A DNA stretch of 64,000 bases. It comes from Dichelobacter nodosus (GTDB taxonomy: Bacteria; Pseudomonadota; Gammaproteobacteria; Cardiobacteriales; Cardiobacteriaceae). This document shows positions 8,967-19,267 of the stretch, one piece after another; the first letter of the stretch is position 1, and each line of letters starts with the position of its first letter. Below the pieces are notes generated by a model. The model was given only the letters and a program-made list of their open reading frames with translations, searched no databases and was not told the origin of the DNA. Location of the stretch: positions 1 to 64,000 of the forward strand of contig NZ_LGVW01000034.1 in assembly GCF_001263335.1 (NCBI RefSeq), written 5' to 3'. A program made the position numbers and the translations under genes.

Positions 8967-10102
8967 CAGATAGTTTATTGGCGCCGTTATTGGCGCAAAC
9001 GTCTTCCGATCCTTTAGCCAAAGATGCAGCGGATTATTGCCAGCAATATGGCGCGTTGAATCGTCAGGAAGCGTGGCGCTGGTTGCCGTTACAATCGTTA
9101 CAATTGTCGCGCAAAATTGCTGATGCCGATTATCAATATAATTTGCCGGAAGATTGGTTAGTTTCTTGCGGACGCGAAGCATTTTCTGGCGTTTTAGAAG
9201 ATAAAAATGCGCCGTTTGCCGCGCTCAATATTGCGTTGCATGATGAAACTTTATTGCTGGAAATTCCCGAGCAAACCGTTTGCGAAGACGTTATGACGAT
9301 TCATATCGATGCTTTGGGGCACATTTGGCAATTTTCGCGGTTAGAAGTTGTGGTTGGTCGCGGGGCAAAAGCGGCGCTTTGGCTGGATTTTGGCGTGGAA
9401 AACAACGCCGCACAAGTGCCGCTCGTGCAATTTTCTCTTTTGGAAGCGGCAGAATTGGAAGCGGTTGTTTGGTTAAACGCGCAAGATCAATCGTCAACCG
9501 CGCAAACTGTTTTTTTGCACAGTCAACAAGATCATCATTCGCGGCTGGCTATCAATGCCGCAATCACGGGCGGCGCGTTAGCACGCGTTGATATGCATGC
9601 GGATTTACACGGTCAATCGGCGCAATTTTCTTTTGGCGGCGTGCAAAGTGCAGCGCGGCAGGAAATTCATGATTATCACGTGCAAGTGCGGCATTTAAAT
9701 GAAGCGTGTAGCAGTGAGCAAATTATCCGCGGTGTATTAAATGATCAGGCGCAGGGCTTTTTTGATGGGTTGATTTTTGTTCAACAAGATGCCCAATTAA
9801 CCGCCGGTCGGCAGGATAGCCGTTATTTATTGTTATCGCCGCAGGCGCGGGCGCAATCGATGCCGCGGTTAGAAATTTATGCCGATGACGTGCAATGTGC
9901 GCACGGCGCAACGGTGGGTTTTTTAGATGCGCAGGCGTTATTTTATTTGCAAACGCGTGGCATTGATTTGGCGACGGCGCGGTCGTTATTAATGATGAGT
10001 TTTGTGCAAGAAGCCGTGGTATTAACGCAAGATGCGTTGCGCGGCGATTTTGTGCAGGCGTTGCAAACGATTGGATCGCAAGGAGCTGAAGATGAATGCT
10101 GA
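8963..10102 (+). CDS. sufD: Fe-S cluster assembly protein SufD
   Basis: Second scaffold subunit, paralogous to SufB. The C-terminal half carries the recognisable SufBD beta-helix region with DDVQCAHGATVGFLD and the late segment ARSLLMMSFVQEAV. Length 379 aa is slightly short for the family. It starts in an ATGA overlap with sufC and overlaps sufS by 11 bases, which supports tight cotranslation. Confidence 0.93.
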   Translation: MTDSLLAPLLAQTSSDPLAKDAADYCQQYGALNRQEAWRWLPLQSLQLSRKIADADYQYNLPEDWLVSCGREAFSGVLEDKNAPFAALNIALHDETLLLEIPEQTVCEDVMTIHIDALGHIWQFSRLEVVVGRGAKAALWLDFGVENNAAQVPLVQFSLLEAAELEAVVWLNAQDQSSTAQTVFLHSQQDHHSRLAINAAITGGALARVDMHADLHGQSAQFSFGGVQSAARQEIHDYHVQVRHLNEACSSEQIIRGVLNDQAQGFFDGLIFVQQDAQLTAGRQDSRYLLLSPQARAQSMPRLEIYADDVQCAHGATVGFLDAQALFYLQTRGIDLATARSLLMMSFVQEAVVLTQDALRGDFVQALQTIGSQGAEDEC

Positions 10103-11306
10103 TATTCGCGCAGAGTTTCCCATTTTGCAGGAAAAAAACGGCGGTAAACGGCTGGCTTATTTGGATAATGCCGCAAGCGTGCACAAACCTTTAGCCGTGA
10201 TGGCGGCGATGGATCAGTGTTTAAAAAAGGAATACAGCAATATTCATCGCGGCGTGCATTGGCTTTCGCAACGATTAACGCAACGTTATGAGACGGTGCG
10301 CGAAAAAGTGGCAAGTTTCTTGCATGCTGAACGTGTCGATGAAATTATTTTCACTAAAGGCACAACCGATAGCTTGAATTTATTGGCTTCTTCTTTGTCA
10401 GAATTGTTATTAAAATCAGGCGATAAAGTGTTAATCACTGCAATGGAACATCACGCCAATATTGTTCCGTGGCAAATTGCATGCCGAAAAGCAGGTGCGC
10501 AATTGGTGGTTTTGCCGATGGACGAGCGCGGCGTTTTAGAGGCGCAACATTTGCCGGATTTATTATCTGGTGTGAAGATTTTTTCAATCACGCAAGTTTC
10601 AAATGCTTTGGGCACGATTAATCCGGTAAAAGCATTGATTCAAAAGGTGAAAGCTTTTAATCCGGATATTGTGTGTATTGTGGACGGCGCGCAGGCGGTC
10701 GCACATTTGCCGGTTGATGTGCAGGATTTGGGTTGTGATTTTTACGCGTTTTCAGCGCACAAATTATATGGACCAACTGCGGTGGGCGTGTTGTATGGTC
10801 GTTATGATTTATTAGAAGCGATGCCGCCTTATCAAAGTGGCGGCGATATGATTTTGTCGGTTAGTTTTGAAAAGACTTCTTATGCACCGCCGCCGCATAA
10901 ATTTGAAGCCGGAACGCCGCCGATTGTGGAAGTGATTGGTTTGGGCGCGGCGATTGATTGGGTGCAGTCGGTGGGATTATCGTCCATTCAAAATTGGGAA
11001 CAGCAATTGCATGCGCAGGCGGAAAAAGCATTGATGGATTTTTCGGGTGTGCGGATTTATGGCACGGCGCCGGAAAAAGCGGCAGTGATTTCGTTTACTT
11101 TAAACGGCATTCACCCGCATGATGCTGGCACGATTTTTGATGCTCAAGGTGTTGCCGTTCGCGTTGGGCATCATTGCGCGGAACCGGTGATGCGGTTTTT
11201 TCATATTCCGGCAACGATTCGCGCATCTTTTGCTGTTTATAACGATGAAGCAGATGTGGCGCAATTATTGGCAGCGGTACGAGCAACGCAGGAGATGTTT
11301 GCATGA
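10092..11306 (+). CDS. sufS: cysteine desulfurase SufS
   Basis: PLP enzyme that mobilises sulfur from cysteine for cluster assembly. In the 404-residue protein the PLP lysine is K224 (SAHKLYGP), the catalytic cysteine is C362 (VGHHCAEP) and His120 is in the MEHHANIVPW stretch. The start follows AGGAG and lies within the sufD end; an upstream in-frame start would be deep in sufD. Its sulfur acceptor is probably SufU next door. Confidence 0.96.
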   Translation: MNADIRAEFPILQEKNGGKRLAYLDNAASVHKPLAVMAAMDQCLKKEYSNIHRGVHWLSQRLTQRYETVREKVASFLHAERVDEIIFTKGTTDSLNLLASSLSELLLKSGDKVLITAMEHHANIVPWQIACRKAGAQLVVLPMDERGVLEAQHLPDLLSGVKIFSITQVSNALGTINPVKALIQKVKAFNPDIVCIVDGAQAVAHLPVDVQDLGCDFYAFSAHKLYGPTAVGVLYGRYDLLEAMPPYQSGGDMILSVSFEKTSYAPPPHKFEAGTPPIVEVIGLGAAIDWVQSVGLSSIQNWEQQLHAQAEKALMDFSGVRIYGTAPEKAAVISFTLNGIHPHDAGTIFDAQGVAVRVGHHCAEPVMRFFHIPATIRASFAVYNDEADVAQLLAAVRATQEMFA

Positions 11307-11743
11307 ATGATTTATCTGATTTATATCAAGAACTTATTCTTGATCACAGCAAAAATCCGCGCAATTTTCATGCGTTAACGCCGTGTACGCACAGCGCAAC
11401 GGGTCATAATCCTTTGTGTGGTGATAATTTAAAGGTTTTTGTACGACTCAATGAAGGCGTGATTGCGGATTTGAGTTTTGTGGGCGATGGTTGCGCGATT
11501 TCAAAAGCTTCAGCGTCGATGATGACGGAGCTCGCGATGGGAAAAACATTGGAGGAATTTCAAAAACTCTATGATTTATTTCATTATATTGCGACTACGC
11601 AAAATCCCATTCCTCAAGAAGTGGGAAAATTGCAGGCGCTTGCCGGTGTTCGGCAATATCCGGCGCGGGTAAAATGTGCGACTTTAGCGTGGCATACGTT
11701 AGACGCAGCGTTGCATCATAAAAATTTGGTTAAAACGGAGTGA
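11303..11743 (+). CDS. sufU: SufU-type sulfur acceptor / NifU-like Fe-S assembly protein
   Basis: A 146-residue U-type protein with Cys39, Asp41, Cys64 and Cys125 in the order used by zinc-binding SufU. SufU takes persulfide from SufS by zinc exchange. The operon has no sufE or sufA in the window, so SufU probably fills the acceptor role. It overlaps sufS by 4 bases (ATGA). An IscU-like scaffold role is the alternative. Confidence 0.9.
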   Translation: MNDLSDLYQELILDHSKNPRNFHALTPCTHSATGHNPLCGDNLKVFVRLNEGVIADLSFVGDGCAISKASASMMTELAMGKTLEEFQKLYDLFHYIATTQNPIPQEVGKLQALAGVRQYPARVKCATLAWHTLDAALHHKNLVKTE

Positions 11744-11745
11744 TG

Positions 11746-12102
11746 ATGGATTTTCAGGACGTTCCTTTTTATAAGGATATTGAGGATCCGGCGTTATCTC
11801 CTTTAGAACGTGCGGTTATTGAAGCATTAAAAAGCGTTTATGATCCGGAGATTCCAGTAGATATTTATGAATTAGGTTTGATTTATCACATTGACTGCGA
11901 TACCGTGGCAAAAAAAGTCATAGTTTATATGACACTAACAGCTCCGGGCTGTCCGGTCGCAGGTGTGATGCCAGACTGGGTAAAAGAAGCGATAGAAAAA
12001 GTCGATGGAGTTTCTGACTGCACGGTGGAAATGGTATGGGATCCGCCGTGGACGATGGAAATGATGAGTTTACGAGCAAAAATTGATTTGAATATGATTT
12101 AA
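11746..12102 (+). CDS. sufT: SufT / MIP18-family (DUF59) Fe-S assembly protein
   Basis: A 118-residue DUF59 protein with YDPEIPVDIYELGLIY and the conserved TLTAPGCPVAGVMP. SufT-type proteins help Fe-S maturation when demand is high. The start at 11746 has GGAG at 5 bases. ATG 11743 and GTG 11740 are in-frame alternatives that overlap the sufU stop. It is the last gene of the suf operon. Confidence 0.88.
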   Translation: MDFQDVPFYKDIEDPALSPLERAVIEALKSVYDPEIPVDIYELGLIYHIDCDTVAKKVIVYMTLTAPGCPVAGVMPDWVKEAIEKVDGVSDCTVEMVWDPPWTMEMMSLRAKIDLNMI

Positions 12103-12163
12103 AACGTTTTGCAAGTGAACTTAATCGTTGTTTTTTTTTATACCTTTATTTAAAGGAGTTCTG

Positions 12164-12904
12164 ATGTTTTTATTTAAAAAATCTTCATTGGCAATCGCGC
12201 TCGTTATGGGTATGGCAACAGCAGCAAATGCTGAAACGTTAACAATGGGAATTAACTATTTGGCAGCGCCGTATAGTTATCAAGATGAATCCGGCAATTT
12301 AACCGGCTTTGAAATCGAATTAATTCAAGCAATTGGCAAAGAAGCAGGATTTGACGTTAAAATCGAACCGATTATGTTCTCACGCACTTTGCCGGGATTA
12401 GAAAAAGGCGAGTTTGATTTTGTGGGACACGTTTACGGCACCGAAGAACGTAGTCAGTTATATAACATGATTCATATTCACGACGACGGATTTAAATTTA
12501 TTCGTTTGAAAAAATCTGATATGGAACCAATTTCTGAAAATACAAAAGTTTCCGTGATCAGTTTGTCACCGCAAGATGAACAATTGCAAGCCGTGAAAAA
12601 ACTCAAATATCCTAATTTAGAAATTGCCGCTTTAGATACCAACTTTTTAGCGCTCAAAAATTTATTTATGGATAAATCAGAAGTGATGTTGGCGCCGATT
12701 TCTGAAATCAATTATTTGGTAAAAAGCTATAAAGATCACGAGTTCCAAATTTTAGACGTGCCTAAAGAATACGTACAAAGTATTTCTATTAACTACACAA
12801 CGAAAAAAGATAATGCTGCTTTAGCGAAAAGAATTACAGACGGTTTGGAAGCAACGAAGAAAAACGGTACTTTCGACACTTTGAAAACAAAATATAATTT
12901 GTAA
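12164..12904 (+). CDS. periplasmic amino-acid-type solute-binding protein (family 3)
   Basis: A 246-residue secreted protein. Its signal peptide (MFLFKKSSLAIALVMGMA, cleavage likely after ANA at residue 24) is followed by a family 3 substrate-binding fold (MGINYLAAPYSYQDESGNL, GFEIELIQAIGKEAGFDV, LEKGEFDFVG). The start at 12164 has AAAGGAG at 6 bases; a longer reading from 12128 lacks this. No permease or ATPase gene is adjacent, so the transporter partner lies elsewhere or the protein acts alone. The ligand cannot be predicted. A strong terminator follows. Confidence 0.88.
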   Translation: MFLFKKSSLAIALVMGMATAANAETLTMGINYLAAPYSYQDESGNLTGFEIELIQAIGKEAGFDVKIEPIMFSRTLPGLEKGEFDFVGHVYGTEERSQLYNMIHIHDDGFKFIRLKKSDMEPISENTKVSVISLSPQDEQLQAVKKLKYPNLEIAALDTNFLALKNLFMDKSEVMLAPISEINYLVKSYKDHEFQILDVPKEYVQSISINYTTKKDNAALAKRITDGLEATKKNGTFDTLKTKYNL

Positions 12905-12931
12905 TTATTTATATACGCTAATTAACTAACT

Positions 12932-12971
12932 AAGCCGCTGGATTTTTAGGATCCGGCGGCTTGTTTTTTTT
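12932..12971 (+). terminator. rho-independent terminator
   Basis: Stem AAGCCGC-T-GGAT / ATCC-G-GCGGCTT with a 7-base loop, followed by a long T-run. It ends the solute-binding protein transcript and lies just before the convergent thioesterase gene. Confidence 0.9.
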
Positions 12972-12976
12972 GTATT

Positions 12977-13420
12977 TTATAAATTCACATCAGCGAGTTT
13001 CGGATTATTTTCTTTGGGAATCGGACGCGGATTGCCGTTTTCATCGATGGCAACGTAGGTAAAAATCGCTTCAGTAACCAATTTTCGGCTCTCTTCAAAA
13101 CCGCTTTGCCCAAATATTTTCACCCAAACTTCAATTTTAATTTGCAAAGACGTTCGCCCAATATGCACGCAACGACCATAACAACAAACTACGTTACCAA
13201 CGCGCACGGGGTGCATAAAAGTCATTTCTTGCACGGCAATGGTGACCGCGCGACCGCGTGTGATTTCTGCAGCAAGAATGCCAGCACCCATATCCATTTG
13301 CGACATAATCCAGCCGCCAAAAATATCTTGATTAGGATTGGTATCGGCGGGCATCGCTAAACTGCGCAATACCAATTCACCTTGAGGTTCGCTGCGTTCA
13401 AGTTTTTTTTCGGAATTCAT
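12977..13420 (-). CDS. yciA: acyl-CoA thioesterase, YciA-type hotdog
   Basis: A 147-residue hotdog-fold thioesterase. The motif NQDIFGGWIMSQMD (about 28-41) is the YciA/BACH signature with the catalytic Asp, and FMHPVRVGNVV follows. YciA hydrolyses short and medium acyl-CoAs in the cytoplasm. AGGAC precedes the start by 7 bases. It is a single minus-strand gene between two plus-strand genes. Confidence 0.9.
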   Translation of the reverse strand: MNSEKKLERSEPQGELVLRSLAMPADTNPNQDIFGGWIMSQMDMGAGILAAEITRGRAVTIAVQEMTFMHPVRVGNVVCCYGRCVHIGRTSLQIKIEVWVKIFGQSGFEESRKLVTEAIFTYVAIDENGNPRPIPKENNPKLADVNL

Positions 13421-13530
13421 TTTTTGTCCTCATTTTGCGATCAAAACGTTCCACAGCTTAAAACCTCATCATTTTGCTGTCAAAAAAATGCTAGGATCGC
13501 GCCCGTTATGTCAACACGAAGGAGTGGAAG

Positions 13531-14394
13531 ATGTTTGTAGAACCAACTTATCGTTTACAAAATGGCATTGAAATTCCGCGATTAGGTTTGGGAACGTGGT
13601 GCATTGAGCAAAAAAACGCGGCAAAAGCGGTGCAACATGCGTTGGATTTGGGATACCGTCATATTGATACCGCGCAAGCTTATGAAAATGAAGCGGGTGT
13701 GGGCGCGGGCATTAAAAATAGCGGAATTCCGCGGGAAAATATTTTTGTTACGAGCAAAGTTGCTGCGGAATTGAAATCTTATGATGATGCGGCGCGATCA
13801 ATTGATGAAACGCTATCGCAAATGGGTTTGGATTATTTGGATTTAATGCTGATTCATAGTCCGCAGCCGTGGGACGAATGGCGTCACCCCGAAAAACGTT
13901 ATATTGCGGAAAATAAAGCTGTATGGCAGGCATTGGAAGCGGCGTATCAGGCGGGGAAATTAAAAGCGATTGGTGTTTCTAATTTTTTGATATCGGATTT
14001 GGAATTTTTGTTTGAAACTTGCCACATTCGCCCGATGGTCAACCAAATTTTATTGCATATCGGCAATACGCCGTTTGAACTTCTTGAATTTTGTCAACGA
14101 CATCAAATTGTTGTAGAAGCTTATTCACCGATTGCGCACGGAGAAGCGGGAAAAAGTGCGGCAATTGTGGCGATGGCAGAAAAATATCAAGTTTCCGTGG
14201 CGCAATTATGCATTCGTTATGCGTGGCAATTGAATACGGTGGTTTTGCCGAAAGCAGAAAATCCTGCGCATATGAAAAATAACCGAGAATTGGATTTTAC
14301 GATCAGCGCTGATGATATGGCGGCTTTAAAAGCAATTCGTTTTACCGATTACGGCACGTTTTCACATTTCAAAGTCTTTAGCGGTTGTTTCTAA
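13531..14394 (+). CDS. aldo/keto reductase
   Basis: A 287-residue NADPH-dependent aldo/keto reductase with the family sites LDLGYRHIDTAQAYENE (Asp and catalytic Tyr), SKVAAE (Lys), LMLIHSP (His), AIGVSNF and the late VLPKAENPAHMKNN, which resembles the IPKS region. It is close to the 2,5-diketo-gluconate/methylglyoxal reductase group. The physiological substrate is not predictable. AAGGAG lies upstream of the start and a bidirectional terminator follows. Confidence 0.9.
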   Translation: MFVEPTYRLQNGIEIPRLGLGTWCIEQKNAAKAVQHALDLGYRHIDTAQAYENEAGVGAGIKNSGIPRENIFVTSKVAAELKSYDDAARSIDETLSQMGLDYLDLMLIHSPQPWDEWRHPEKRYIAENKAVWQALEAAYQAGKLKAIGVSNFLISDLEFLFETCHIRPMVNQILLHIGNTPFELLEFCQRHQIVVEAYSPIAHGEAGKSAAIVAMAEKYQVSVAQLCIRYAWQLNTVVLPKAENPAHMKNNRELDFTISADDMAALKAIRFTDYGTFSHFKVFSGCF

Positions 14395-14397
14395 AAT

Positions 14398-14426
14398 AAA
14401 AAAGCCATCTCAAAAATGGCTTTTTT
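14398..14426. terminator. bidirectional rho-independent terminator
   Basis: AAAAAGCCAT and ATGGCTTTTTT flank an 8-base loop, with A-rich and T-rich flanks. It can serve both the aldo/keto reductase (plus) and the convergent symporter gene (minus). Confidence 0.9.
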
Positions 14427-14440
14427 CAAAAGAACATTGA

Positions 14441-15868
14441 TTACGATTTATTTTCCGGCGCGGATTTTACTTTGGCGTTTGGAAAATATTTGGGATTGTG
14501 GAAAAAATCTTCATAAATTTCTTGCACTTCACCGCTTAATAAAATCAAACCAATCATGTTGGGGATAACGATGAGTCCCAATGCGATATCAAGGAAAACG
14601 CCGGCGTTTTCAAATGAAATAAATAAGGCTAAAAGGATCATCAATGAAGCAATGCCTCTAAAGACAATGCCTACTTTACTGCCCCATAAATATTCGGCTT
14701 GTTTTTCGCAATAAAAAACGATAACGATGATCGTTGAGAGCACGAATAAAAATAAACAAACGGAAATAATCAATGAACCTAAATTACCGAAAGCAGTATT
14801 AAATGCGCGTTCTACGGCAACAGATGCTACTGATGAAATTTCGGCTTCTGTCATGCCAGGGTGCCAAACGCCAGCGGTTAAAATCACTAATGCTGACATG
14901 GTACAAACCACAATCGTATCAGCGATAACTTCAAAACACCCCCACAATCCTTGTCGGGCAGGGTGGTCGGTAGTGGCAGCGGCGTGACCGTATCCAGCAG
15001 AACCCATACCTGCTTCGTTGGAATAAACACCTCTAGCAACCCCTTTTGAAATCGCGTCTTTCATCACGGCACCTACCGAACCGCCCACTACGGCTTGCGG
15101 ATTAAAAGCACCGACAAAAATTAAACGAAAAGCTTCAGGAACCGCATCAATATGCATCAAAATAATCAGTAAACCGAAGGTTACATAAAGTAACGCCATA
15201 AAAGGAACCATTTTTTCGGTAACGCGTCCAATCATTTTGACGCCACCGAAAACGACTAATCCCACAATCACGAAAATGGCGATAATTGATGTTGTTCTTG
15301 CAATATCGGGATTTAAATGAAATTCGTTGGCAATACTGACGACGGGGCTCACGGCGGAAAGCGTTTGCAAAGTAATAGAAGGCAAAATTTCTACCATGAA
15401 GAAAAACGCTGCCAACATACCCATCACTTTGCCGAGTTTGCCTTTAAGACCGTTTTTTAACGTATAACTACAACCGCCAACGTATTCACCAAAAGCATTT
15501 TTTTCCCGATATTTAATACTAAGCGCCACTTCCGCGAATTTTGTTCCTTGCCCGATAATCGCGGCAACCCACATCCAAAATACGGCGCCGGGCCCGGCAG
15601 CGAAGATAATCGTTGGTACTACCACAATATTTGCCGCGCCAATTGATGAGGCTAAAGCCGTTGTCATCGCTTGGAACGCGGAAACTGTTCCCTCGCCTCG
15701 ATCATTTTTGCCAAACATTTTTCCGAATGTTTGTTTCAAAATAAAAGGCAAATAGCGCAATTGAAAAAAACGGGTTCGAATCGAAATAATCAATCCGCCG
15801 CCGACAACCAGCGTTAACAGCGGCGTTCCCCACAGCCAACCTGCAAAAGCAGAAAGTGCATTCATCAT
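14441..15868 (-). CDS. sodium:alanine symporter family (AGCS) transporter
   Basis: A 475-residue membrane protein of the alanine/glycine:cation symporter family with about 10-11 hydrophobic segments. Family stretches visible include FQAMTTALASSIGAANI near the N-terminus and SKGVARGVYSNEAGMGSA in the middle. It imports a small neutral amino acid with Na+, consistent with the Na+-NQR pump encoded at 31486-37371. GAGGAG precedes the first of two ATG codons by 7 bases. Confidence 0.92.
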   Translation of the reverse strand: MMNALSAFAGWLWGTPLLTLVVGGGLIISIRTRFFQLRYLPFILKQTFGKMFGKNDRGEGTVSAFQAMTTALASSIGAANIVVVPTIIFAAGPGAVFWMWVAAIIGQGTKFAEVALSIKYREKNAFGEYVGGCSYTLKNGLKGKLGKVMGMLAAFFFMVEILPSITLQTLSAVSPVVSIANEFHLNPDIARTTSIIAIFVIVGLVVFGGVKMIGRVTEKMVPFMALLYVTFGLLIILMHIDAVPEAFRLIFVGAFNPQAVVGGSVGAVMKDAISKGVARGVYSNEAGMGSAGYGHAAATTDHPARQGLWGCFEVIADTIVVCTMSALVILTAGVWHPGMTEAEISSVASVAVERAFNTAFGNLGSLIISVCLFLFVLSTIIVIVFYCEKQAEYLWGSKVGIVFRGIASLMILLALFISFENAGVFLDIALGLIVIPNMIGLILLSGEVQEIYEDFFHNPKYFPNAKVKSAPENKS

Positions 15869-16072
15869 GTTATTACTCCTCTTTGTTGTTTTAACATATT
15901 GAACTTAATGATTATTCTACAAAAACAACGCAGCGGTAAATTTATTTTTTCGTATGATGATTGAGTATAATTTTAATACATTGAAATTCATATATTTTAT
16001 ATGCATAAAATAATGAACAAATTGATCGTAAAGATTCAGTTTTTAGTGATTTATAAACAAATTTTAAAGAAA

Positions 16073-16102
16073 ATGTGGTCTAAATAAACTGCTAGACCAC
16101 AT
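16073..16102 (-). terminator. terminator after dnaJ
   Basis: ATGTGGTCTA and TAGACCACAT form a perfect 10-bp stem with a 10-base loop, just downstream of the dnaJ stop. On the minus strand it is followed by TTTCTTTAAAATTTG, a moderate U-tract. Confidence 0.7.
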
Positions 16103-16116
16103 ATGAGAGCGAATAT

Positions 16117-17241
16117 TTACAAATTATCAAAAAATTGCTTGATATTATCAAAAAAGCCTTTAGCTTGAGGCGTATGCGTTTTTCCGCCTTCATTGAGCGC
16201 TTGCTCAAAATTCATCAATAACTCTTTTTGCGCTTTGGATAAATTGATCGGCGTTTCAATCGTAACCGTGCAATATAAATCGCCAACGCTGTTACTGCGC
16301 ACCGATTGCACGCCTTTTCCTTTCAAACGAAAGGTTTTGCCGGTTTGCGTTTCTTCGGGAATGCTTAATTTTACGCGTCCGTTTAACGTAGGCACTTCCA
16401 AATCGCCGCCCAAACAAGCCGTAGTAAAACTAATAGGCATTTTGCAATATAAATCATTACCTTGCCTTTCGAAAATGGGGTGAGCGCGGACGAAAATTTC
16501 AATGTATAAATCGCCAGCCGGTGCGCCTAATTCTCCCGCTTCGCCTTCGCCACTTAAACGAATGCGATCGCCGTTATCAACGCCGGCGGGAATATTGACC
16601 GTTAAAACGCGCGTATCTTTAACGCGTCCCGTTCCTTGGCATTTATTGCACGGATTTTCAATAATTTCACCGCGACCGTGGCACGTAGGGCAAGGTTGGG
16701 CGATAGAGAAAAATCCTTGTTGCATTCTGACTTGTCCGGCGCCGTTACAGGTGGGGCAGGTTTTTTTCTTGGATTTTGCATTCATGCCCGAGCCGTGACA
16801 TTCGCCGCAACGCACTTGAGTGGCAATGCGAATTTGTTTTTCTACGCCGTGAATTGCCTCTTCCAAGGATAATTCAATTTTATAAGCTAAATCATGACCA
16901 CGCGTTTGGCGCGCGCCGTTTGTTTGCCGCACATTGCCAAAAATATCGCCAAAAACGTCACCAAAAATATCAGAGAAATTACCGCCGCTAAATCCGCCAC
17001 CGGCAGCGCCTTGATTGGCAGCATCGAAACCAAAACGGTCATAAGAAGCTCTTTTTTGGCTATCGGAAAGAATTTCATATGCCTTATTGATTTCTTTGAA
17101 CTTTTCTTCGGCTTCTTCCTTATTATTCGGATTACGATCAGGGTGCCATTTCATCGATAATTTGCGATAGGCTTTTTTAATTTCATCTTGGTTTGCCGTG
17201 CGGCTTACACCGAGTATTGCGTATAGATCTTTATCTGCCAT
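16117..17241 (-). CDS. dnaJ: chaperone DnaJ (Hsp40)
   Basis: A 374-residue type I DnaJ. The J domain has WHPDRNPNN (HPD at about 33-35), then a Gly/Phe region, and four zinc-binding repeats ([32 protein letters not shown]), then the substrate-binding domain. It stimulates the DnaK ATPase and delivers unfolded clients. It lies 53 bases after dnaK, as is usual. Confidence 0.97.
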   Translation of the reverse strand: MADKDLYAILGVSRTANQDEIKKAYRKLSMKWHPDRNPNNKEEAEEKFKEINKAYEILSDSQKRASYDRFGFDAANQGAAGGGFSGGNFSDIFGDVFGDIFGNVRQTNGARQTRGHDLAYKIELSLEEAIHGVEKQIRIATQVRCGECHGSGMNAKSKKKTCPTCNGAGQVRMQQGFFSIAQPCPTCHGRGEIIENPCNKCQGTGRVKDTRVLTVNIPAGVDNGDRIRLSGEGEAGELGAPAGDLYIEIFVRAHPIFERQGNDLYCKMPISFTTACLGGDLEVPTLNGRVKLSIPEETQTGKTFRLKGKGVQSVRSNSVGDLYCTVTIETPINLSKAQKELLMNFEQALNEGGKTHTPQAKGFFDNIKQFFDNL

Positions 17242-17294
17242 AGATTTAAAAAGGGGCGGCTACCGCCCCTATAAGTCTCCCGAAAAGAAGTAAA

Positions 17295-19223
17295 TTAATC
17301 TTTTTTGTCGCTTTTAACTTCTTCAAAGTCAGCATCGACAACATCATCTTCTTTATGATCTGCGTTTTGTGTGCCTGCGCCGTCATCGGATTGTTGTTTT
17401 TCCGTCATTTTGGCATACGCTTTTTGCATGATTGAACTCGCAGCTTCCATTAACGCATTGGTTTTTTCTTTAATGGCGTCGCTATCTTCGCCTTTCATCA
17501 CCTCGCGCAACGCTTTAATTGCGGCTTCTGTTTTTTCTTTTTCGTCGCTGGTTACTTCATCGCCCAATTCGCTGATGGCTTTTTCAACGCCGTTAATCAT
17601 CGATTCAGCGCTATTTTTAGTTTCAATCCGTTCTTGGAATTTCCGATCTTCTTCGGCGTGCGCTTCGGCATCTTTCACCATGCGCGCAACTTCCTCATCG
17701 GATAAACCAGAGCTGGCTTTGATAATGATGGATTGTTCTTTGCCCGTTTGTTTATCTTTTGCCGAAACGTTCAAAATACCGTTGGCATCAATATCAAAAG
17801 AAACTTCGATTTGTGGCATGCCGCGCGGTGCCGGCGGAATATCCGATAAATCAAAACGTCCCAAAGATTTATTAGCGGACGCTTGTTGACGTTCACCTTG
17901 CAAAATATGAATGGTGACCGCTGATTGGTTATCTTCAGCCGTTGAAAAAATTTGAGATGCTTTGGTTGGAATCGTCGTATTTTTTTCAATTAATTTCGTC
18001 ATCACGCCGCCTAAAGTTTCAATACCTAAAGACAACGGCGTAACGTCTAACAATAAAACATCTTTTACTTGACCGCCCAAAACGCCGCCTTGAATCGCCG
18101 CACCCATCGCGACCGCTTCATCAGGGTTTACGTCTTTACGCGGTTCTTTACCAAAGAAATTTTTCACCGCTTCTTGAACTTTGGGCATGCGGGTTTGTCC
18201 GCCGACCAAAATCACATCAGTGATGTCGCTATTGGATAAACCTGCGTCTTTCATCGCGATGCGGCAGGGTTCCAAAGAGCGTTCGATTAAATCAGCAACT
18301 AAAGATTCCAATTTTGCCCGCGTTAATTTCAAATTCATATGTTTAGGGCCACTGGCATCAGCGGTGATATACGGCAAATTGATATCGGTTTGTTGACTTG
18401 ATGATAATTCAATTTTGGCTTTTTCTGCCGCTTCTTTTAAACGTTGCAAAGCCAAAGAATCGCTTGTTAAATCAATTCCTTGTTCTTTTTTGAATTCATT
18501 GACGAGATAATCAATAATTCTGCGGTCAAAATCTTCCCCGCCTAAAAAAGTATCGCCGTTGGTGGCTAATACTTCAAATTGTTGACCTTCTTCATCTAAA
18601 TCAATGGTTTCAATAATAGAAATATCAAAAGTACCGCCGCCCAAGTCATAAACCGCGATTTTTGCATCTTTCGCGCCGCGATCAATGCCGTATGCCAACG
18701 CTGCCGCGGTTGGTTCGTTGATGATGCGTTTAACTTCCAAACCGGCGATGCGTCCGGCATCTTTAGTTGCTTGACGTTGACTGTCATTAAAATAAGCGGG
18801 AACCGTAATCACGGCTTCGGTGATGGTTTCGCCCAAATAATCTTCAACGGTTTTTTTCATTTTTTGCAAAATGCGCGCAGAAATTTCCGGCGGCGCCATT
18901 TTTTTGCCATCAATTTCAACCCAAGCATCGCCGTTATCTGATTTGACGATGTTATACGGAACCAAATTGATATCTTTTTGCACTTCTTTTTCATCAAAAC
19001 GCCGACCAATCAAGCGTTTAATGGCGTAAAGCGTATTTTTAGGATTGGTAACAGCTTGACGTTTTGCCGGTTGTCCCACCAAAACTTCACCATCGCTAAA
19101 AGCAATAATGGAAGGGGTGGTACGCGTTCCTTCAGAGTTTTCAATCACTTTGGCAGAATCGCCGTCCATCACCGCAACGCAAGAGTTCGTAGTTCCTAAA
19201 TCAATTCCAATAATTTTTCCCAT
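17295..19223 (-). CDS. dnaK: chaperone DnaK (Hsp70)
   Basis: A 642-residue Hsp70. The N-terminal ATPase has [33 protein letters not shown] and [11 protein letters not shown]. The substrate domain and a helical lid follow, ending in an acidic tail (EEVKSDKKD). It works with DnaJ and GrpE, which flank it. A heat-shock-type promoter candidate lies in the intergenic region upstream (19268-19297). Confidence 0.98.
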   Translation of the reverse strand: MGKIIGIDLGTTNSCVAVMDGDSAKVIENSEGTRTTPSIIAFSDGEVLVGQPAKRQAVTNPKNTLYAIKRLIGRRFDEKEVQKDINLVPYNIVKSDNGDAWVEIDGKKMAPPEISARILQKMKKTVEDYLGETITEAVITVPAYFNDSQRQATKDAGRIAGLEVKRIINEPTAAALAYGIDRGAKDAKIAVYDLGGGTFDISIIETIDLDEEGQQFEVLATNGDTFLGGEDFDRRIIDYLVNEFKKEQGIDLTSDSLALQRLKEAAEKAKIELSSSQQTDINLPYITADASGPKHMNLKLTRAKLESLVADLIERSLEPCRIAMKDAGLSNSDITDVILVGGQTRMPKVQEAVKNFFGKEPRKDVNPDEAVAMGAAIQGGVLGGQVKDVLLLDVTPLSLGIETLGGVMTKLIEKNTTIPTKASQIFSTAEDNQSAVTIHILQGERQQASANKSLGRFDLSDIPPAPRGMPQIEVSFDIDANGILNVSAKDKQTGKEQSIIIKASSGLSDEEVARMVKDAEAHAEEDRKFQERIETKNSAESMINGVEKAISELGDEVTSDEKEKTEAAIKALREVMKGEDSDAIKEKTNALMEAASSIMQKAYAKMTEKQQSDDGAGTQNADHKEDDVVDADFEEVKSDKKD

Positions 19224-19267
19224 AATATTTAATCCTCGTTTAAACGTAAAATCACTGATTATTCGCC

